A stretch of DNA of 64,000 nt from Chryseobacterium jejuense (lineage in GTDB: Bacteria > Bacteroidota > Bacteroidia > Flavobacteriales > Weeksellaceae). Every line of letters begins with the position of its first letter. The stretch's first letter is position 1. The position numbers were made by a program, and so were the translations under genes. Location of the stretch: NCBI RefSeq assembly GCF_017877355.1, contig NZ_JAGIPR010000006.1:355786-419785 (forward strand). The letters are read 5' to 3'. A model generated the notes under the pieces. That model had not been told where the DNA came from, did not search any database, and worked only from the letters and a program-made list of their open reading frames with translations. Positions 1-9,084 of the stretch are shown here, in pieces.

Positions 1-51
1 ATCTACTTCGGGAAATACTCCTTCAGTAATATTATTCCAAATTATAGACAT
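1..51 (-). CDS. Partial unknown protein, N-terminus only
   Basis: On the minus strand an ATG at 51 opens a frame that stays open to the left edge of the window. Only 17 residues are visible (MSIIWNNITEGVFPEVD). It lies 75 bp downstream of the neighbouring 98-residue gene on the same strand, so it could be the next gene of that group. No function can be assigned, and this may not be a real gene. Confidence 0.35.
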   Translation of the reverse strand, partial: MSIIWNNITEGVFPEVD

Positions 52-125
52 TATATTGATCTTAAAATTTAATCCAAAATTAGAATGTTACTACGCAATC
101 TATTAGCGCAGTTATCTTTGATAAA

Positions 126-422
126 TTACACCACTCTGTCGAGTATTACTTCGAACTTTTTAGCCAATAATAGTTTATAAAGCTCTGTAACCTCATTCCA
201 ATCTTTAGCCTGATAATTAGTTTGTTCCACTCCAAAAATTACAACAAGTGATAAATCTTTATTTACTTCAATTACATTTTCATCATCGGTAATAACTGAG
301 ACCCAAAATGCTCCATGTTCTTCATCCATAATTTGGATATCTGATATAGCTTGTAAAATATCCTTTTCATCTATATCGTCTTTTTGATAGCCGTCGGCAT
401 ATTGAATGTAGTTTTCTCTCAT
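126..422 (-). CDS. Small acidic hypothetical protein
   Basis: This is a 98-residue protein with an ATG start, no signal peptide and no membrane segment. It is acidic, with predicted alternating helix and strand (for example residues 37-70, a strand pair around WVSVI and LVVIFG). I do not recognise the family. Its size, composition and position beside a papain-like hydrolase resemble immunity proteins of polymorphic toxin systems, but that is inference from context only. It is followed on the minus strand by the partial gene at the left edge. Confidence 0.55.
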   Translation of the reverse strand: MRENYIQYADGYQKDDIDEKDILQAISDIQIMDEEHGAFWVSVITDDENVIEVNKDLSLVVIFGVEQTNYQAKDWNEVTELYKLLLAKKFEVILDRVV

Positions 423-500
423 TACTTTATTGAATTGTGTTTTGAGAAGTAGTTAGTTTAACGATTAGCGAAGTTTTAATATATAGTAGGTCAATAGTTT

Positions 501-1541
501 TTATTTGAGTAATTTTTTTCCTACTTCTTCCCTGGTTTTACTTAATTCAATTAATTTTTCGTAAAGTTCGATTTGATCTCTGAAATATTCTTGTTGATAA
601 AATTTATGATAAAATTTCATTGTATCTAAAGATATTTCAAATCTTTGTCTAGTATATTCTTCAGAACTTGCAAAAAATTCTCCTGCTTCTATTTTTTTTT
701 CAGGGTTTTTCCAATGTTCCAAAGCTTTATCATAATCGTAGTACCACGGATTCTTATTAATATCTTTTTCCCACATTTTTAGATATCCGGAATTTCTTAT
801 AAATTCAGTTATTTCTGGTTCGTTGTCTCTGTTCTCTAAAACATATTTAGACAATTGTTCAAATGTTTGTATGTCTTTACTTGAAATGTTTCTTACATAT
901 TCAAATATTTTATTAGTTATATCAGTTTGTTGTGAAATTGGATTATCCTTTTCATTAGCATATTCAATTTCTCTTTTTGTTGCTTCTACCAAACATTCAG
1001 AAATAGTTTCAAAAAAATTTGATTCCGATAACTGTTTAGGTGAACAATAGTCAGGATTGGTAACTACATCTATTCCAGCATTTTTATAAGATTGAGCGAC
1101 AAACCTTGTACAAAATTGTCTATTTTCCTCTTTAGCTTTGATATTTTCTGCTATTCTTGCAATTTTTGCTTCAGAGGTAGAATATTCGGTTCCTATTTTC
1201 TGCCTTGCAAAATTAATTACATCTACTATAATGCCCTCAAAATCATCTTTATTATATCTAAGTATTAGAGCATCGTCAGCATATTTATATACTGTTCTTA
1301 GTAAATTAATTGATTGAACACCTAGCCCATTTGATTCAATTCCGCTACCAGCACCAACATATATAATAGCATGCGAATAATCTGAATTTGTAGATTTTCT
1401 AATAAGTTGACACTCTTTATCATGTTTTCTTGTAAGAAGTATATCTCCAATACGGAGTTTATTTAGGTCAATGATATACATATTATTTTGATCGTTTTTT
1501 GAGATAAGATTACCTAATGTACTTTTTATAATGTTTTTCAA
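501..1541 (-). CDS. YiiX-like permuted NlpC/P60 (papain-fold) hydrolase
   Basis: The N-terminal half reads as a circularly permuted papain-fold enzyme of the YiiX/NlpC-P60 type. A strand-rich start (RIGDILLTR, residues 30-38) is followed by the putative catalytic His in DYSHAIIYVG (His57) and the putative nucleophile in RQFCTRFVAQSY (Cys144). Having His before Cys is the permuted order. Known members cleave amide or ester bonds in peptidoglycan, peptides or lipids; the substrate here is unknown. The C-terminal 180 residues are charged and helical, without a recognised domain. There is no signal peptide, so it is probably cytoplasmic. The longest frame starts with TTG at 1541; an ATG at 1481 (residue 21) just before the domain is an alternative. 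It could be an effector, but no cognate partner is certain. Confidence 0.7.
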   Translation of the reverse strand: MKNIIKSTLGNLISKNDQNNMYIIDLNKLRIGDILLTRKHDKECQLIRKSTNSDYSHAIIYVGAGSGIESNGLGVQSINLLRTVYKYADDALILRYNKDDFEGIIVDVINFARQKIGTEYSTSEAKIARIAENIKAKEENRQFCTRFVAQSYKNAGIDVVTNPDYCSPKQLSESNFFETISECLVEATKREIEYANEKDNPISQQTDITNKIFEYVRNISSKDIQTFEQLSKYVLENRDNEPEITEFIRNSGYLKMWEKDINKNPWYYDYDKALEHWKNPEKKIEAGEFFASSEEYTRQRFEISLDTMKFYHKFYQQEYFRDQIELYEKLIELSKTREEVGKKLLK

Positions 1542-1615
1542 TGTAAGTTTCTATTTCTCTTAAAATAAGATGAAACTCATACATAGGATCTGCCATATTT
1601 TCAAAGTCCGTATTT

Positions 1616-1759
1616 TTAAAGATTAAGGTTGGAAAGAATGTTTCCAATTTCATTACTTTTTGGCATTAACTCCGGAATATCATTTAAAAAAACATTATTA
1701 CATAATACTATTATTATAGAAATAATTAGAAAAATTATTAAAATTCGGTTTTGGTTCAT
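1616..1759 (-). pseudogene. Remnant of a small membrane protein gene
   Basis: An ATG at 1759 opens a 47-residue frame with one strongly hydrophobic segment near the N-terminus (residues 5-20). After its stop, coding-like sequence resumes in another frame (NTDFENMADPMYEFHLILRE and on) and runs into the start of the papain-like gene. This looks like a single-membrane-pass protein broken by a frameshift. It may once have been the upstream partner of the hydrolase. Evidence is composition and reading frame only. Confidence 0.3.
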
Positions 1760-2118
1760 AGGTTATTATCGTTTTTTAGATTAATGAACTTTAAATAATG
1801 AATGTAATTCGAGTAATTCGTAAAATCATTATTATTGTTCTATTACTATGCATTTAATCTTATTTTGAGATTATTTTAATAGTTATAATTATCATATTGT
1901 AAAGTAAGAATCTGTAGATTTACAATCATCGTGGTCTTCTAAATATTCTTGTTGAAAACTACATAAAAAAGTATATTTTTCTCATTTTTTGAACTGTAGA
2001 GAATTACGTTTTGTGGGATTATTCTTGAACTTCTTGATAAGAAATAATTGAAGTTTTAAGATATTTAATACTATCATTTTCTAAAGTATTTTTTCATCTT
2101 TCAATCTATCTACCAAGA

Positions 2119-2247
2119 CTACTCCGTTTGAACAGTAACCTGATATAACATTTTGAGGGTTGGGCTAAAGAATACTGCAAATATTACAGCAATAAATATC
2201 ATACAAAATATGCAAAAAGCAACAATTGGCTTCCAGTCATTTTCCAT
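2119..2247 (-). CDS. Possible 42-residue single-pass membrane peptide
   Basis: An ATG at 2247 opens a short frame with a polar start (MENDWKP), one hydrophobic stretch of about 22 residues (IVAFCIFCMIFIAVIFAVFF) and a short polar tail ending at a TAG. It lies 39 bp downstream of the SIR2 gene on the same strand. Many small genes of this type are real, but nothing beyond composition supports it here. A role beside the SIR2 protein is only a possibility. Confidence 0.35.
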   Translation of the reverse strand: MENDWKPIVAFCIFCMIFIAVIFAVFFSPTLKMLYQVTVQTE

Positions 2248-2286
2248 TTAATTCTTTCATGAGATTGATGTTACATTAAAATAGAT

Positions 2287-4182
2287 TCAATTATCTCCAG
2301 GAATTTCGTAAACGTCATAGAATCCCACTTTTCTCTTACCTGATTTATTAGTAATAAAAATTTCTTTTGCTTTTTTATTTTTAATTTCTTCCATGTTTGA
2401 TATAAAAGGATCAAAAACATATGATCTCATATAACCTAAATTAAATTCTTTATCATGCACATTTACTTTTACTTCAGTATTTCCTCCAAAAAACATTATA
2501 TGCTCTTCTTTATTAATATTCAAAAATCCTTTATCAAAACTTTCATCAAGAACAGCCCTTAGTGGTGGTAGTGGCAATTCAACAAAAGTATTTTCCGCCT
2601 TCGCTATTATAGATTCAAGTGTATGATAGTTATTTTCGTTAATGTCGTTTCTACTTATGTTCTTAAACCTTATCATGTGCAAAGTTTCAACTTTGCATAA
2701 CTTTTCAAGATAGTTAATATAGAACTCTAAATCTTCTGGAATTTTATTTGCAATGAGTTTTTTTGTAAACGCAGATTCTCCGTTTACAAAAAACGAAAAA
2801 CGAACTCCTTCAATCATTTTAGCAAAAGCTTTATAATATTCCAAAAGTACTCTTGGATTTTTAATAACTTCAACTATTTCAGATTCATAATTTATATTAG
2901 CTCCCTTAGCTCTTGGCATAAATGCAATAGACCCTTTTGCTACATCTGTTTCAAAGGACAATACAACTTTCTCTTCTATTATATCTTTATATACTTTTAC
3001 ATTAAAATCTATTACAGACATCCCATCTTCAAAAATAATATCAATTTTACCTTCATACGAAGGAAGTTTCATAATGTATAAAAATTCCATGTCTGATAAA
3101 TCTTGAAGCTTGAAATTATCTACATGCATGACAAAATCAGATAATTCAGTTTTAGGAATTCTGAAACTTTTTTCTGTGGTATTCCCTTCCATAAAACTTT
3201 TTAATTTACTAATAAAGTCTTTGTTATTTTTAGTTGTGAAATGTACTTTCTGTTTTAAGACACCATCAACTTTTTCTATTTTTTCAATAAAAAAATTAGA
3301 GGCAGTATTGGTGCCTACTGTTACATTATATCCTAGTTTTTTAGTAAATTTGTATGTACTATCAGTTGAAACTTTATTACTTTTTAGATCTAAAAGTATA
3401 TTCTCATTTATATGTTCGAAAATTAAAGGAAATAATTCTTCTCCAGTTCCCTCAATAAAATTTATACCGTAGCTACTTAGCTTATTCTTTTTTGGTTGTG
3501 TTAACGAAGGAGCAATAAAAAACACCTCTTTTTTATTGTCACCAAGTTGTTTTAAAATATCAGTAAAAATAAAATCGATATTGGCATCTTCTAAAGAGTA
3601 ACCTATAAATAGAATACAGTTTGATGCCATTTTATCCTTTACTGCATTCCAAAAAATGGAATTTTGACTGTTAGGATTAAAGAAATTCGTATAGTCTGTT
3701 TTTCTAATGATTATTGAATTACTGTCAGCTAAGTGTCCATGAATTTTATATATATGTATTTTTTTAGGATCAGCTAAACTAATATGACTATTATTATATA
3801 AGACTTCACCATTTTCCTTGTAAGCACCTTCAAAAAGCCCGTCGTAATTTGTTGTTATAATTGTTTTAAAATGAGGAATTGATGAAATTATATCGTGAAC
3901 AAAAGTAGACTCTGGTAGCATTGTATAATTATCTTTCAATATTTTTATAACTTGATTATTGCTTTGATATAAGTGAAAAATATCATCAGTCAAATCTGCT
4001 AATGAACGTGTTGGCTCAATGTATTCTTTTGCACTAGTTGATAAACTATTGTAAAAAATACTTTGAAGTTGAGCCCCCATAGGATATCCAGCATATTTTG
4101 ATAAACCTGCTCCAGCAAAAAGAATCACATCTTCTCTGCTAATTAATTCCAATAACCTTTCTAAATTTGGTGTTTTCTGCAT
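2287..4182 (-). CDS. SIR2-domain protein, probable antiphage NADase
   Basis: Residues 1 to about 260 form a SIR2-like Rossmann domain. It shows the NAD-binding GAGLS (24-28), TTNYDGL (110-116), the catalytic-type His in KIHGH (His148) and GYSLEDANI (194-202). SIR2 domains of this standalone bacterial class are known in defence systems (DSR, Thoeris ThsA, SIR2-HerA, short-Argonaute partners), where they deplete NAD+ after phage sensing. The remaining 370 residues are strand-rich with no family I recognise, and are presumably the sensor or an oligomerisation region. There is no signal peptide. It stands apart from the helicase gene, which runs the other way, with a recombinase relic between them. 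The defence role is inferred from domain type and the accessory setting. Confidence 0.8.
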   Translation of the reverse strand: MQKTPNLERLLELISREDVILFAGAGLSKYAGYPMGAQLQSIFYNSLSTSAKEYIEPTRSLADLTDDIFHLYQSNNQVIKILKDNYTMLPESTFVHDIISSIPHFKTIITTNYDGLFEGAYKENGEVLYNNSHISLADPKKIHIYKIHGHLADSNSIIIRKTDYTNFFNPNSQNSIFWNAVKDKMASNCILFIGYSLEDANIDFIFTDILKQLGDNKKEVFFIAPSLTQPKKNKLSSYGINFIEGTGEELFPLIFEHINENILLDLKSNKVSTDSTYKFTKKLGYNVTVGTNTASNFFIEKIEKVDGVLKQKVHFTTKNNKDFISKLKSFMEGNTTEKSFRIPKTELSDFVMHVDNFKLQDLSDMEFLYIMKLPSYEGKIDIIFEDGMSVIDFNVKVYKDIIEEKVVLSFETDVAKGSIAFMPRAKGANINYESEIVEVIKNPRVLLEYYKAFAKMIEGVRFSFFVNGESAFTKKLIANKIPEDLEFYINYLEKLCKVETLHMIRFKNISRNDINENNYHTLESIIAKAENTFVELPLPPLRAVLDESFDKGFLNINKEEHIMFFGGNTEVKVNVHDKEFNLGYMRSYVFDPFISNMEEIKNKKAKEIFITNKSGKRKVGFYDVYEIPGDN

Positions 4183-4235
4183 TAGTAATTATTTTGCACT
4201 AAATATTATATTATTGATTATTTGATCTTACTATA

Positions 4236-4532
4236 CTAACTTTTAACTATTTTATAAAAAGTTGCTTTACTTCCATGATTAAAAGCTTTCATAATTTCCT
4301 CGATTGGAACATTCTTACTTTCATAAGATCGCTTTACTAAAGGTGCATTTTTTTTATATTTTTCTGTCATACCCTTTGGTCTACCTCCGTTTTTACCTTT
4401 TGCCCTCGCAGACTAGTCAATAAATTTTTTTTCAATTCCTAAATTCTTTAAGACATCAGTTTGTAAATCGAGATTCTGTTCAAACTTGCTTACTCTTGCG
4501 TATCCAATTTCACATAAGTTCACTTTACACAT
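4236..4532 (-). pseudogene. Serine recombinase (resolvase) remnant
   Basis: From the ATG at 4532 the frame gives the N-terminal strand of a small serine recombinase (GYARVSKFEQNLDLQTDVL, with the catalytic-type Ser), then KNLGIEKKFID and a TAG stop. It continues in the same frame with the family's C-terminal hinge and HTH region (RAKGKNGGRPKGMTEKY ... GSKATFYKIVKS). About 100 residues of the catalytic domain between these parts are missing. The internal stop sits at the deletion junction, so the gene is dead. It is a footprint of a transposon or invertase next to the SIR2 gene. Confidence 0.85.
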
Positions 4533-4616
4533 TTATCTCAAATATACTTTAATTTGTTTTCGTATACAATGAAAATAAACTAAATAGATGTGCTAACGAG
4601 ATATTAATAGATATAC

Positions 4617-4704
4617 GGGAAACCCACCATTTTAAAAATAAATTTTCTAAAGGCAAAAATAAATCATAACCAGTTAATCAGATCGCATATTTTTACGGTT
4701 TCCC
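4617..4704. repeat. Inverted repeat GGGAAACC/GGTTTCCC upstream of the helicase gene
   Basis: GGGAAACC at 4617-4624 and its exact reverse complement GGTTTCCC at 4697-4704 flank 72 bp of AT-rich DNA, 40 bp before the helicase start. Both arms follow an AC dinucleotide. It could be an operator pair, a resolvase site or a worn element end. Eight-base arms can also occur by chance. Confidence 0.3.
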
Positions 4705-4743
4705 ATAAAACAATCTCATATAATTATCTTATTTTAGCTTGAT

Positions 4744-7700
4744 ATGACTTCTACTAACCAATCACAAATGAATCAAGAACATTATAAATGGCTCACCTAC
4801 TGGAAAAAGAATTTAGCAGACTCTCTCAATACCAATATTGAAATTGATGGTGCTCAGCACTTTGAAATTGAAGATTTCAAAATTGAAAACAATTCTATTG
4901 CAGATCTTCAAAAAGTCAACACACTTATCAACTATGAAGAACGCAGAATCAATGAAAAAAGAGGGATTAAAAATAAAGATGATGAAGACTGGATCAGTAT
5001 AGATCACATATTTGTAGTAATAGCCCCCTTCAAGCTTAAACCGGCTTCAGATCACCTCGTTCATCTCAGAGATAAGAAACCGAAATTTCCTTTTTGGTAT
5101 TCTGCTTATTTAGACAGGAATGGAAAACTCTATATTCCTGACGAAATGTTTCCTTTATTTCAAAGACAGTATCTGGAACCCCTTGCTGATGAACGTACTG
5201 AATTTATTTTTGGGAGTATTGAAGAAGTAGATTTAGCTACCACTCTAGGAAAAGAAAATTATTCAAAATATCCCGAGTATATACAATATGTAAAGGATAT
5301 ATTTAAAAAAGTTACCAATCAGGAGTTATGCGAGTATCAATCAGGAGCCTATGAAACCATCTTTAATGCTATAGTATTACTTCCACAAGAAGAAATGAAT
5401 GCTGCAATGGGGATCATAGAACTCTATGAAAAAATTATTCACCAAAAGAATCTTCCGGACCTTTTACAGTCTTTAATTACCTTAAACAATAATCAGGAAA
5501 AACTACCTGCTTCTGTATCTGAACTAATCAATACCAATGCGCTGCATCTCGGACAGATGGGATTTGATTTTCCTATCTCTATTTCACAAAGAAAAAGTTT
5601 AAATACATTTTTAGACTCTAATGAAAAAGTTTTTGCGGTTAATGGTCCACCAGGTACAGGAAAGACTACTCTCTTACAAAGTATTGTTGCCAATAAGATG
5701 GTTGAAAGCGCAATAAAAGGAGAAGATGCCCCTATTATTTTAGCATGTTCTACCAATAACCAAGCGGTAACTAATATCATAGAAAGTTTCTCAAAATCCA
5801 ACACAAGAGAAGGAAAATTACAGGGCAGATGGATTCCTGATGTTGACGGTTATGCTACCTATCTTCCTTCAACCAACAAAAAAGAAACTGAATTAAAAGA
5901 TATCAATTATAAAAAGCTTAACAGCAACGGTCTTTTTAATGAGATAGAGAATTTAGAATTTCTACAGGACGCTAAAGAATATTTTTTAGAAAAAAGTAAA
6001 GCCTATTTTAATTCTACTGTTCTTAGCATCACTTCCGCTGTAGAAAAACTACAAGCGGAGATTATAGATTCTGAAAATATCCTTAAAGATTCCGGAACAA
6101 AATGGAAGGCTTATTTACAATCTGAACATGAATTTGCCTCTCACTATCTTCTTAATTATTCAAAAGTTTCCAATTATTATCAGGATAATATATTAAATGA
6201 AAATATACTCAAAGAGGATATTAAAGAATTGGCTGAAAGTGAGCAGAAAATAATCTCCTATTTTAACAATGAACCTTTCTTCAGAAAAGTCTTTTGTTTC
6301 CTTGGATTACAGTCTGCTTTGAAAAGCCGGGCTTCAGAAATAAAAATAATCCTTAGAGATTCCCAAATTGCAATACCTGAAGTGTTTATATTTAGGAAAG
6401 CTGAAATACTGGATAAAATAGATTCTAAAATCAATACCGCTAAAGGCATTATTACGTCTATTGAAAACTGGAAGACATGGAAAACCAACAATACAATTAT
6501 TGGCAACCCTCCACGATCAGAAGAAGAATATTGGGAATGTGAGCACTTAAAAATAAAGGAAAAAATAACAGCTAATTGTTTTTATGACGAACTTGACATT
6601 TCAATACGCCATAAAGCATTTCAATTGGCTTTACATTATTGGGAAGGAAGATATCTCCTGCAACTTGAAAATGATCTTTTCGATCCTAAATTCAATGGGA
6701 AAGGCAAAGAACCTATGATAAACAGATGGAGAAGACATGCTATGTTAACCCCATGCTTTGTCAGTACATTTTTCATGGCACCAAAGTTTTTCAGTTTTTA
6801 TAAATTTTTAAGGATGAGCGGAGAAGGCAACAAAATACATGATAATCCGCCTCTATTTAATTTTATTGATCTTCTCATTGTTGATGAAGCAGGCCAGGTA
6901 TCTCCTGAAGTAGGTATTGCCACATTTGCTTTAGCTAAACAGGCTGTTGTTGTAGGAGATGTAAAACAGATTGAACCCATTTGGAATGTTACCCATAAAA
7001 TTGATATCGGTAACCTTAAAAAGTGTGAAATTATCGAGGAATATGATGATATTGTTTACGAAAAAGAATTTGACCCTAAAGGTTTTCTTTCTTCTACCGG
7101 CAGTATTATGAAAATGGCTCAAAATGCATCAGGATTTAAGGAAGCCAATTTACATGAAAAAGGAGTACTGCTAACTGAACACAGAAGATGTTATGACGAA
7201 ATCATTAACTACTGCAATGTACTAGCTTATGATGGTAAACTTATTCCATTAAGGGGAAAAGCAAAAAAAGATTTACTTTTCCCTCCAATGCATTGTATTC
7301 ATGTTGATGGCCAATCTACAAGAAACCCAAATGGCAGCAGGTTTAATATTGAAGAAGTTAAAGCCATTGTTAGCTGGCTGACAGAGAACAAAACAGAAAT
7401 TGAAAAGAAATATGAGTCGATTGAACATGCTGTTGGTATTATTACACCATTTACTGGACAAAAAAACAGTTTAAAATCAGCTTTAAAAGATGCAGGGTTT
7501 AAAGTTGATGACTTTAAAATAGGTACAGTTCATGCTCTACAAGGTGCAGAAAGACCCATTGTGTTATTTTCTATGGTCTATGGTGATGAAGATAAAGGAA
7601 CCCTATTTTTCGATAGAGACAACAAGCCCAATATGCTTAATGTAGCTGTTTCGAGAGCCAAAGATAATTTCATTGTTTTCGCCAATACCAAGATTCTTAA

Positions 7701-7767
7701 TAAAAATGCTAAAACGCCTTCTGGTGTACTTGCTAATTTTTTAAAATATAGCGAAACAGTAAGTTAA
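4744..7767 (+). CDS. Large SF1 (Upf1/DNA2-like) helicase
   Basis: This 1007-residue protein has the motifs of an AAA_11/AAA_12 type superfamily 1B helicase. They are Walker A GPPGTGKTT (301-309), Walker B IVDEAGQ (about 712-718), motif III VVGDVKQIEP (about 737), motif V TVHALQGAERP (about 929) and motif VI NVAVSRAKDNF (about 966). About 400 residues, largely helical, separate motifs I and II; such insertions often carry accessory or nuclease-like functions, but no nuclease motif is evident. The N-terminal 290 residues are unrecognised. It is followed after 84 bp by an HTH protein on the same strand, suggesting a two-gene unit. SF1 helicases of this size are common in antiphage systems, so a defence role is plausible but not shown. 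Confidence 0.85.
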   Translation: MTSTNQSQMNQEHYKWLTYWKKNLADSLNTNIEIDGAQHFEIEDFKIENNSIADLQKVNTLINYEERRINEKRGIKNKDDEDWISIDHIFVVIAPFKLKPASDHLVHLRDKKPKFPFWYSAYLDRNGKLYIPDEMFPLFQRQYLEPLADERTEFIFGSIEEVDLATTLGKENYSKYPEYIQYVKDIFKKVTNQELCEYQSGAYETIFNAIVLLPQEEMNAAMGIIELYEKIIHQKNLPDLLQSLITLNNNQEKLPASVSELINTNALHLGQMGFDFPISISQRKSLNTFLDSNEKVFAVNGPPGTGKTTLLQSIVANKMVESAIKGEDAPIILACSTNNQAVTNIIESFSKSNTREGKLQGRWIPDVDGYATYLPSTNKKETELKDINYKKLNSNGLFNEIENLEFLQDAKEYFLEKSKAYFNSTVLSITSAVEKLQAEIIDSENILKDSGTKWKAYLQSEHEFASHYLLNYSKVSNYYQDNILNENILKEDIKELAESEQKIISYFNNEPFFRKVFCFLGLQSALKSRASEIKIILRDSQIAIPEVFIFRKAEILDKIDSKINTAKGIITSIENWKTWKTNNTIIGNPPRSEEEYWECEHLKIKEKITANCFYDELDISIRHKAFQLALHYWEGRYLLQLENDLFDPKFNGKGKEPMINRWRRHAMLTPCFVSTFFMAPKFFSFYKFLRMSGEGNKIHDNPPLFNFIDLLIVDEAGQVSPEVGIATFALAKQAVVVGDVKQIEPIWNVTHKIDIGNLKKCEIIEEYDDIVYEKEFDPKGFLSSTGSIMKMAQNASGFKEANLHEKGVLLTEHRRCYDEIINYCNVLAYDGKLIPLRGKAKKDLLFPPMHCIHVDGQSTRNPNGSRFNIEEVKAIVSWLTENKTEIEKKYESIEHAVGIITPFTGQKNSLKSALKDAGFKVDDFKIGTVHALQGAERPIVLFSMVYGDEDKGTLFFDRDNKPNMLNVAVSRAKDNFIVFANTKILNKNAKTPSGVLANFLKYSETVS

Positions 7768-7851
7768 TTTATAGATGCGCGTTTTTAAAGATACTTGTTA
7801 CTTAATCATTAATAATTTCAGAATTTAATATCACTAATTACTGTACTTAAA

Positions 7852-8970
7852 ATGAATGACCTCATTAAGTTTACTCGAACAGAACTCTATGATAAGATAT
7901 GGACTACACCTCTAACTACATTATCTAAAGAATTTAATTTATCTGATAACGGATTAAGAAAAATCTGTATAAAATTTGATATCCCATTGCCACCCATGGG
8001 ATACTGGCAAAAAATACAGTATGGAAAAAAAGTAATAAAAACACCCTTACCTCAACAAGAAAATGAGCAAGAGATAAAAATTTATGTAGATCAAAATAAA
8101 AATGATAATAATCCTATAAATTTACTCAAACAGATTGTTACGGAAAAGATTAAAAATAATTCAGCACTAATTTTAAAGGTTTCTGAACGATTAAGTAATC
8201 CTGACGAAATCGTCAGTAAAGTGCAAGATAACCTAAGCAAGAAAAAAGTTAATGATTATGCCAAGATAAAAGGAACCATTCATACCGATGGAGGGCTACC
8301 CAATGTTATTGTTTCCCCAAAAAATGTTTCTCGTTCATTAAGAATATTGGATAACCTAATAAAAAATTTTAAAATTTTAGGATATAAAGTGAACGTAGAT
8401 TCTGAAGGATTAAAATTCGCCGCATATGAAGATAAAATTACATTATACATTAAAGAAAAAAGTAATATTAAAGATACAACGAATGAAAGGGGATGGAAAA
8501 GTAGAGATTTAATAGCAAATGGTAAGCTAGCAGTTAAGATCTTGCAATATGGGACGACTGAATTTGCAGACACAGATAAATTACTTGTTGAAGATCAAAT
8601 TGAAAAAATTTTGATAAAAGTTGAAACTGAGTTTCAAAGAATGGCTGAAAACAGAAGAAAATGGCAGATTGAAAGTGAAAAAAGAGAAGAGCTCAGGAAA
8701 ATTGAAGAAGCAAAACAAAAAATGAAGGATGAAGAGCTTGTAAAATTTATTTCTTTTTATAATGATGCCCATCGATGGAAGAAGTTTATGATTCTAAAGG
8801 AGTATTTTGAATATATAAAATCCAATAATACTACAAGCAAAGAATGGATTGACTGGGCTGAAAAAAAACTGGATTGGTACGATCCTGCAAAAAATGCACA
8901 TGATAATTTAATGGAAGATATTGATAAAAATACTTTAGAAAATAAAGAAAAAAAGAGATGGAATTGGTAA
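7852..8970 (+). CDS. HTH-containing hypothetical protein
   Basis: The N-terminal 50 residues resemble a conserved DNA-binding-like module seen in many accessory-region proteins: RTELYDKIW, then LSKEFNLSDNGLRKIC as a likely HTH, then IPLPPMGYWQK. The rest is charged. Residues about 250-300 are a likely coiled coil rich in Glu, Lys and Arg, and the C-terminus is Trp- and Asp-rich. There is no membrane segment. It probably shares a transcript with the helicase upstream. Its function is unknown; DNA recognition or regulation of the pair is the simplest guess. A strong inverted repeat follows it. Confidence 0.65.
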   Translation: MNDLIKFTRTELYDKIWTTPLTTLSKEFNLSDNGLRKICIKFDIPLPPMGYWQKIQYGKKVIKTPLPQQENEQEIKIYVDQNKNDNNPINLLKQIVTEKIKNNSALILKVSERLSNPDEIVSKVQDNLSKKKVNDYAKIKGTIHTDGGLPNVIVSPKNVSRSLRILDNLIKNFKILGYKVNVDSEGLKFAAYEDKITLYIKEKSNIKDTTNERGWKSRDLIANGKLAVKILQYGTTEFADTDKLLVEDQIEKILIKVETEFQRMAENRRKWQIESEKREELRKIEEAKQKMKDEELVKFISFYNDAHRWKKFMILKEYFEYIKSNNTTSKEWIDWAEKKLDWYDPAKNAHDNLMEDIDKNTLENKEKKRWNW

Positions 8971-8996
8971 ATATGTAAAAACAAAATAATCTTTTT

Positions 8997-9058
8997 AAGG
9001 GCTATTCTATATCTAAAAAGTCCATTTCCGGATATTAGAAATGGACATACAAGCCCTT
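8997..9058. terminator. Nested inverted repeat, probable bidirectional terminator
   Basis: Two nested stems lie between convergent genes. The outer arms are AAGGGCT (8997-9003) and AGCCCTT (9052-9058); the inner arms are a perfect 9-bp pair, GTCCATTTC (9020-9028) and GAAATGGAC (9038-9046). T-rich sequence precedes and follows the structure. The position between a plus-strand stop at 8970 and a minus-strand stop at 9085 fits shared termination. Confidence 0.65.
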
Positions 9059-9084
9059 ATTAAGCTATACTGGAGTCGTATCAG

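Noticed and set aside
823..1050. Plus-strand frame opposite the papain-like gene, and similar frames opposite other long genes
   Set aside because: They are antisense shadows with no independent support.
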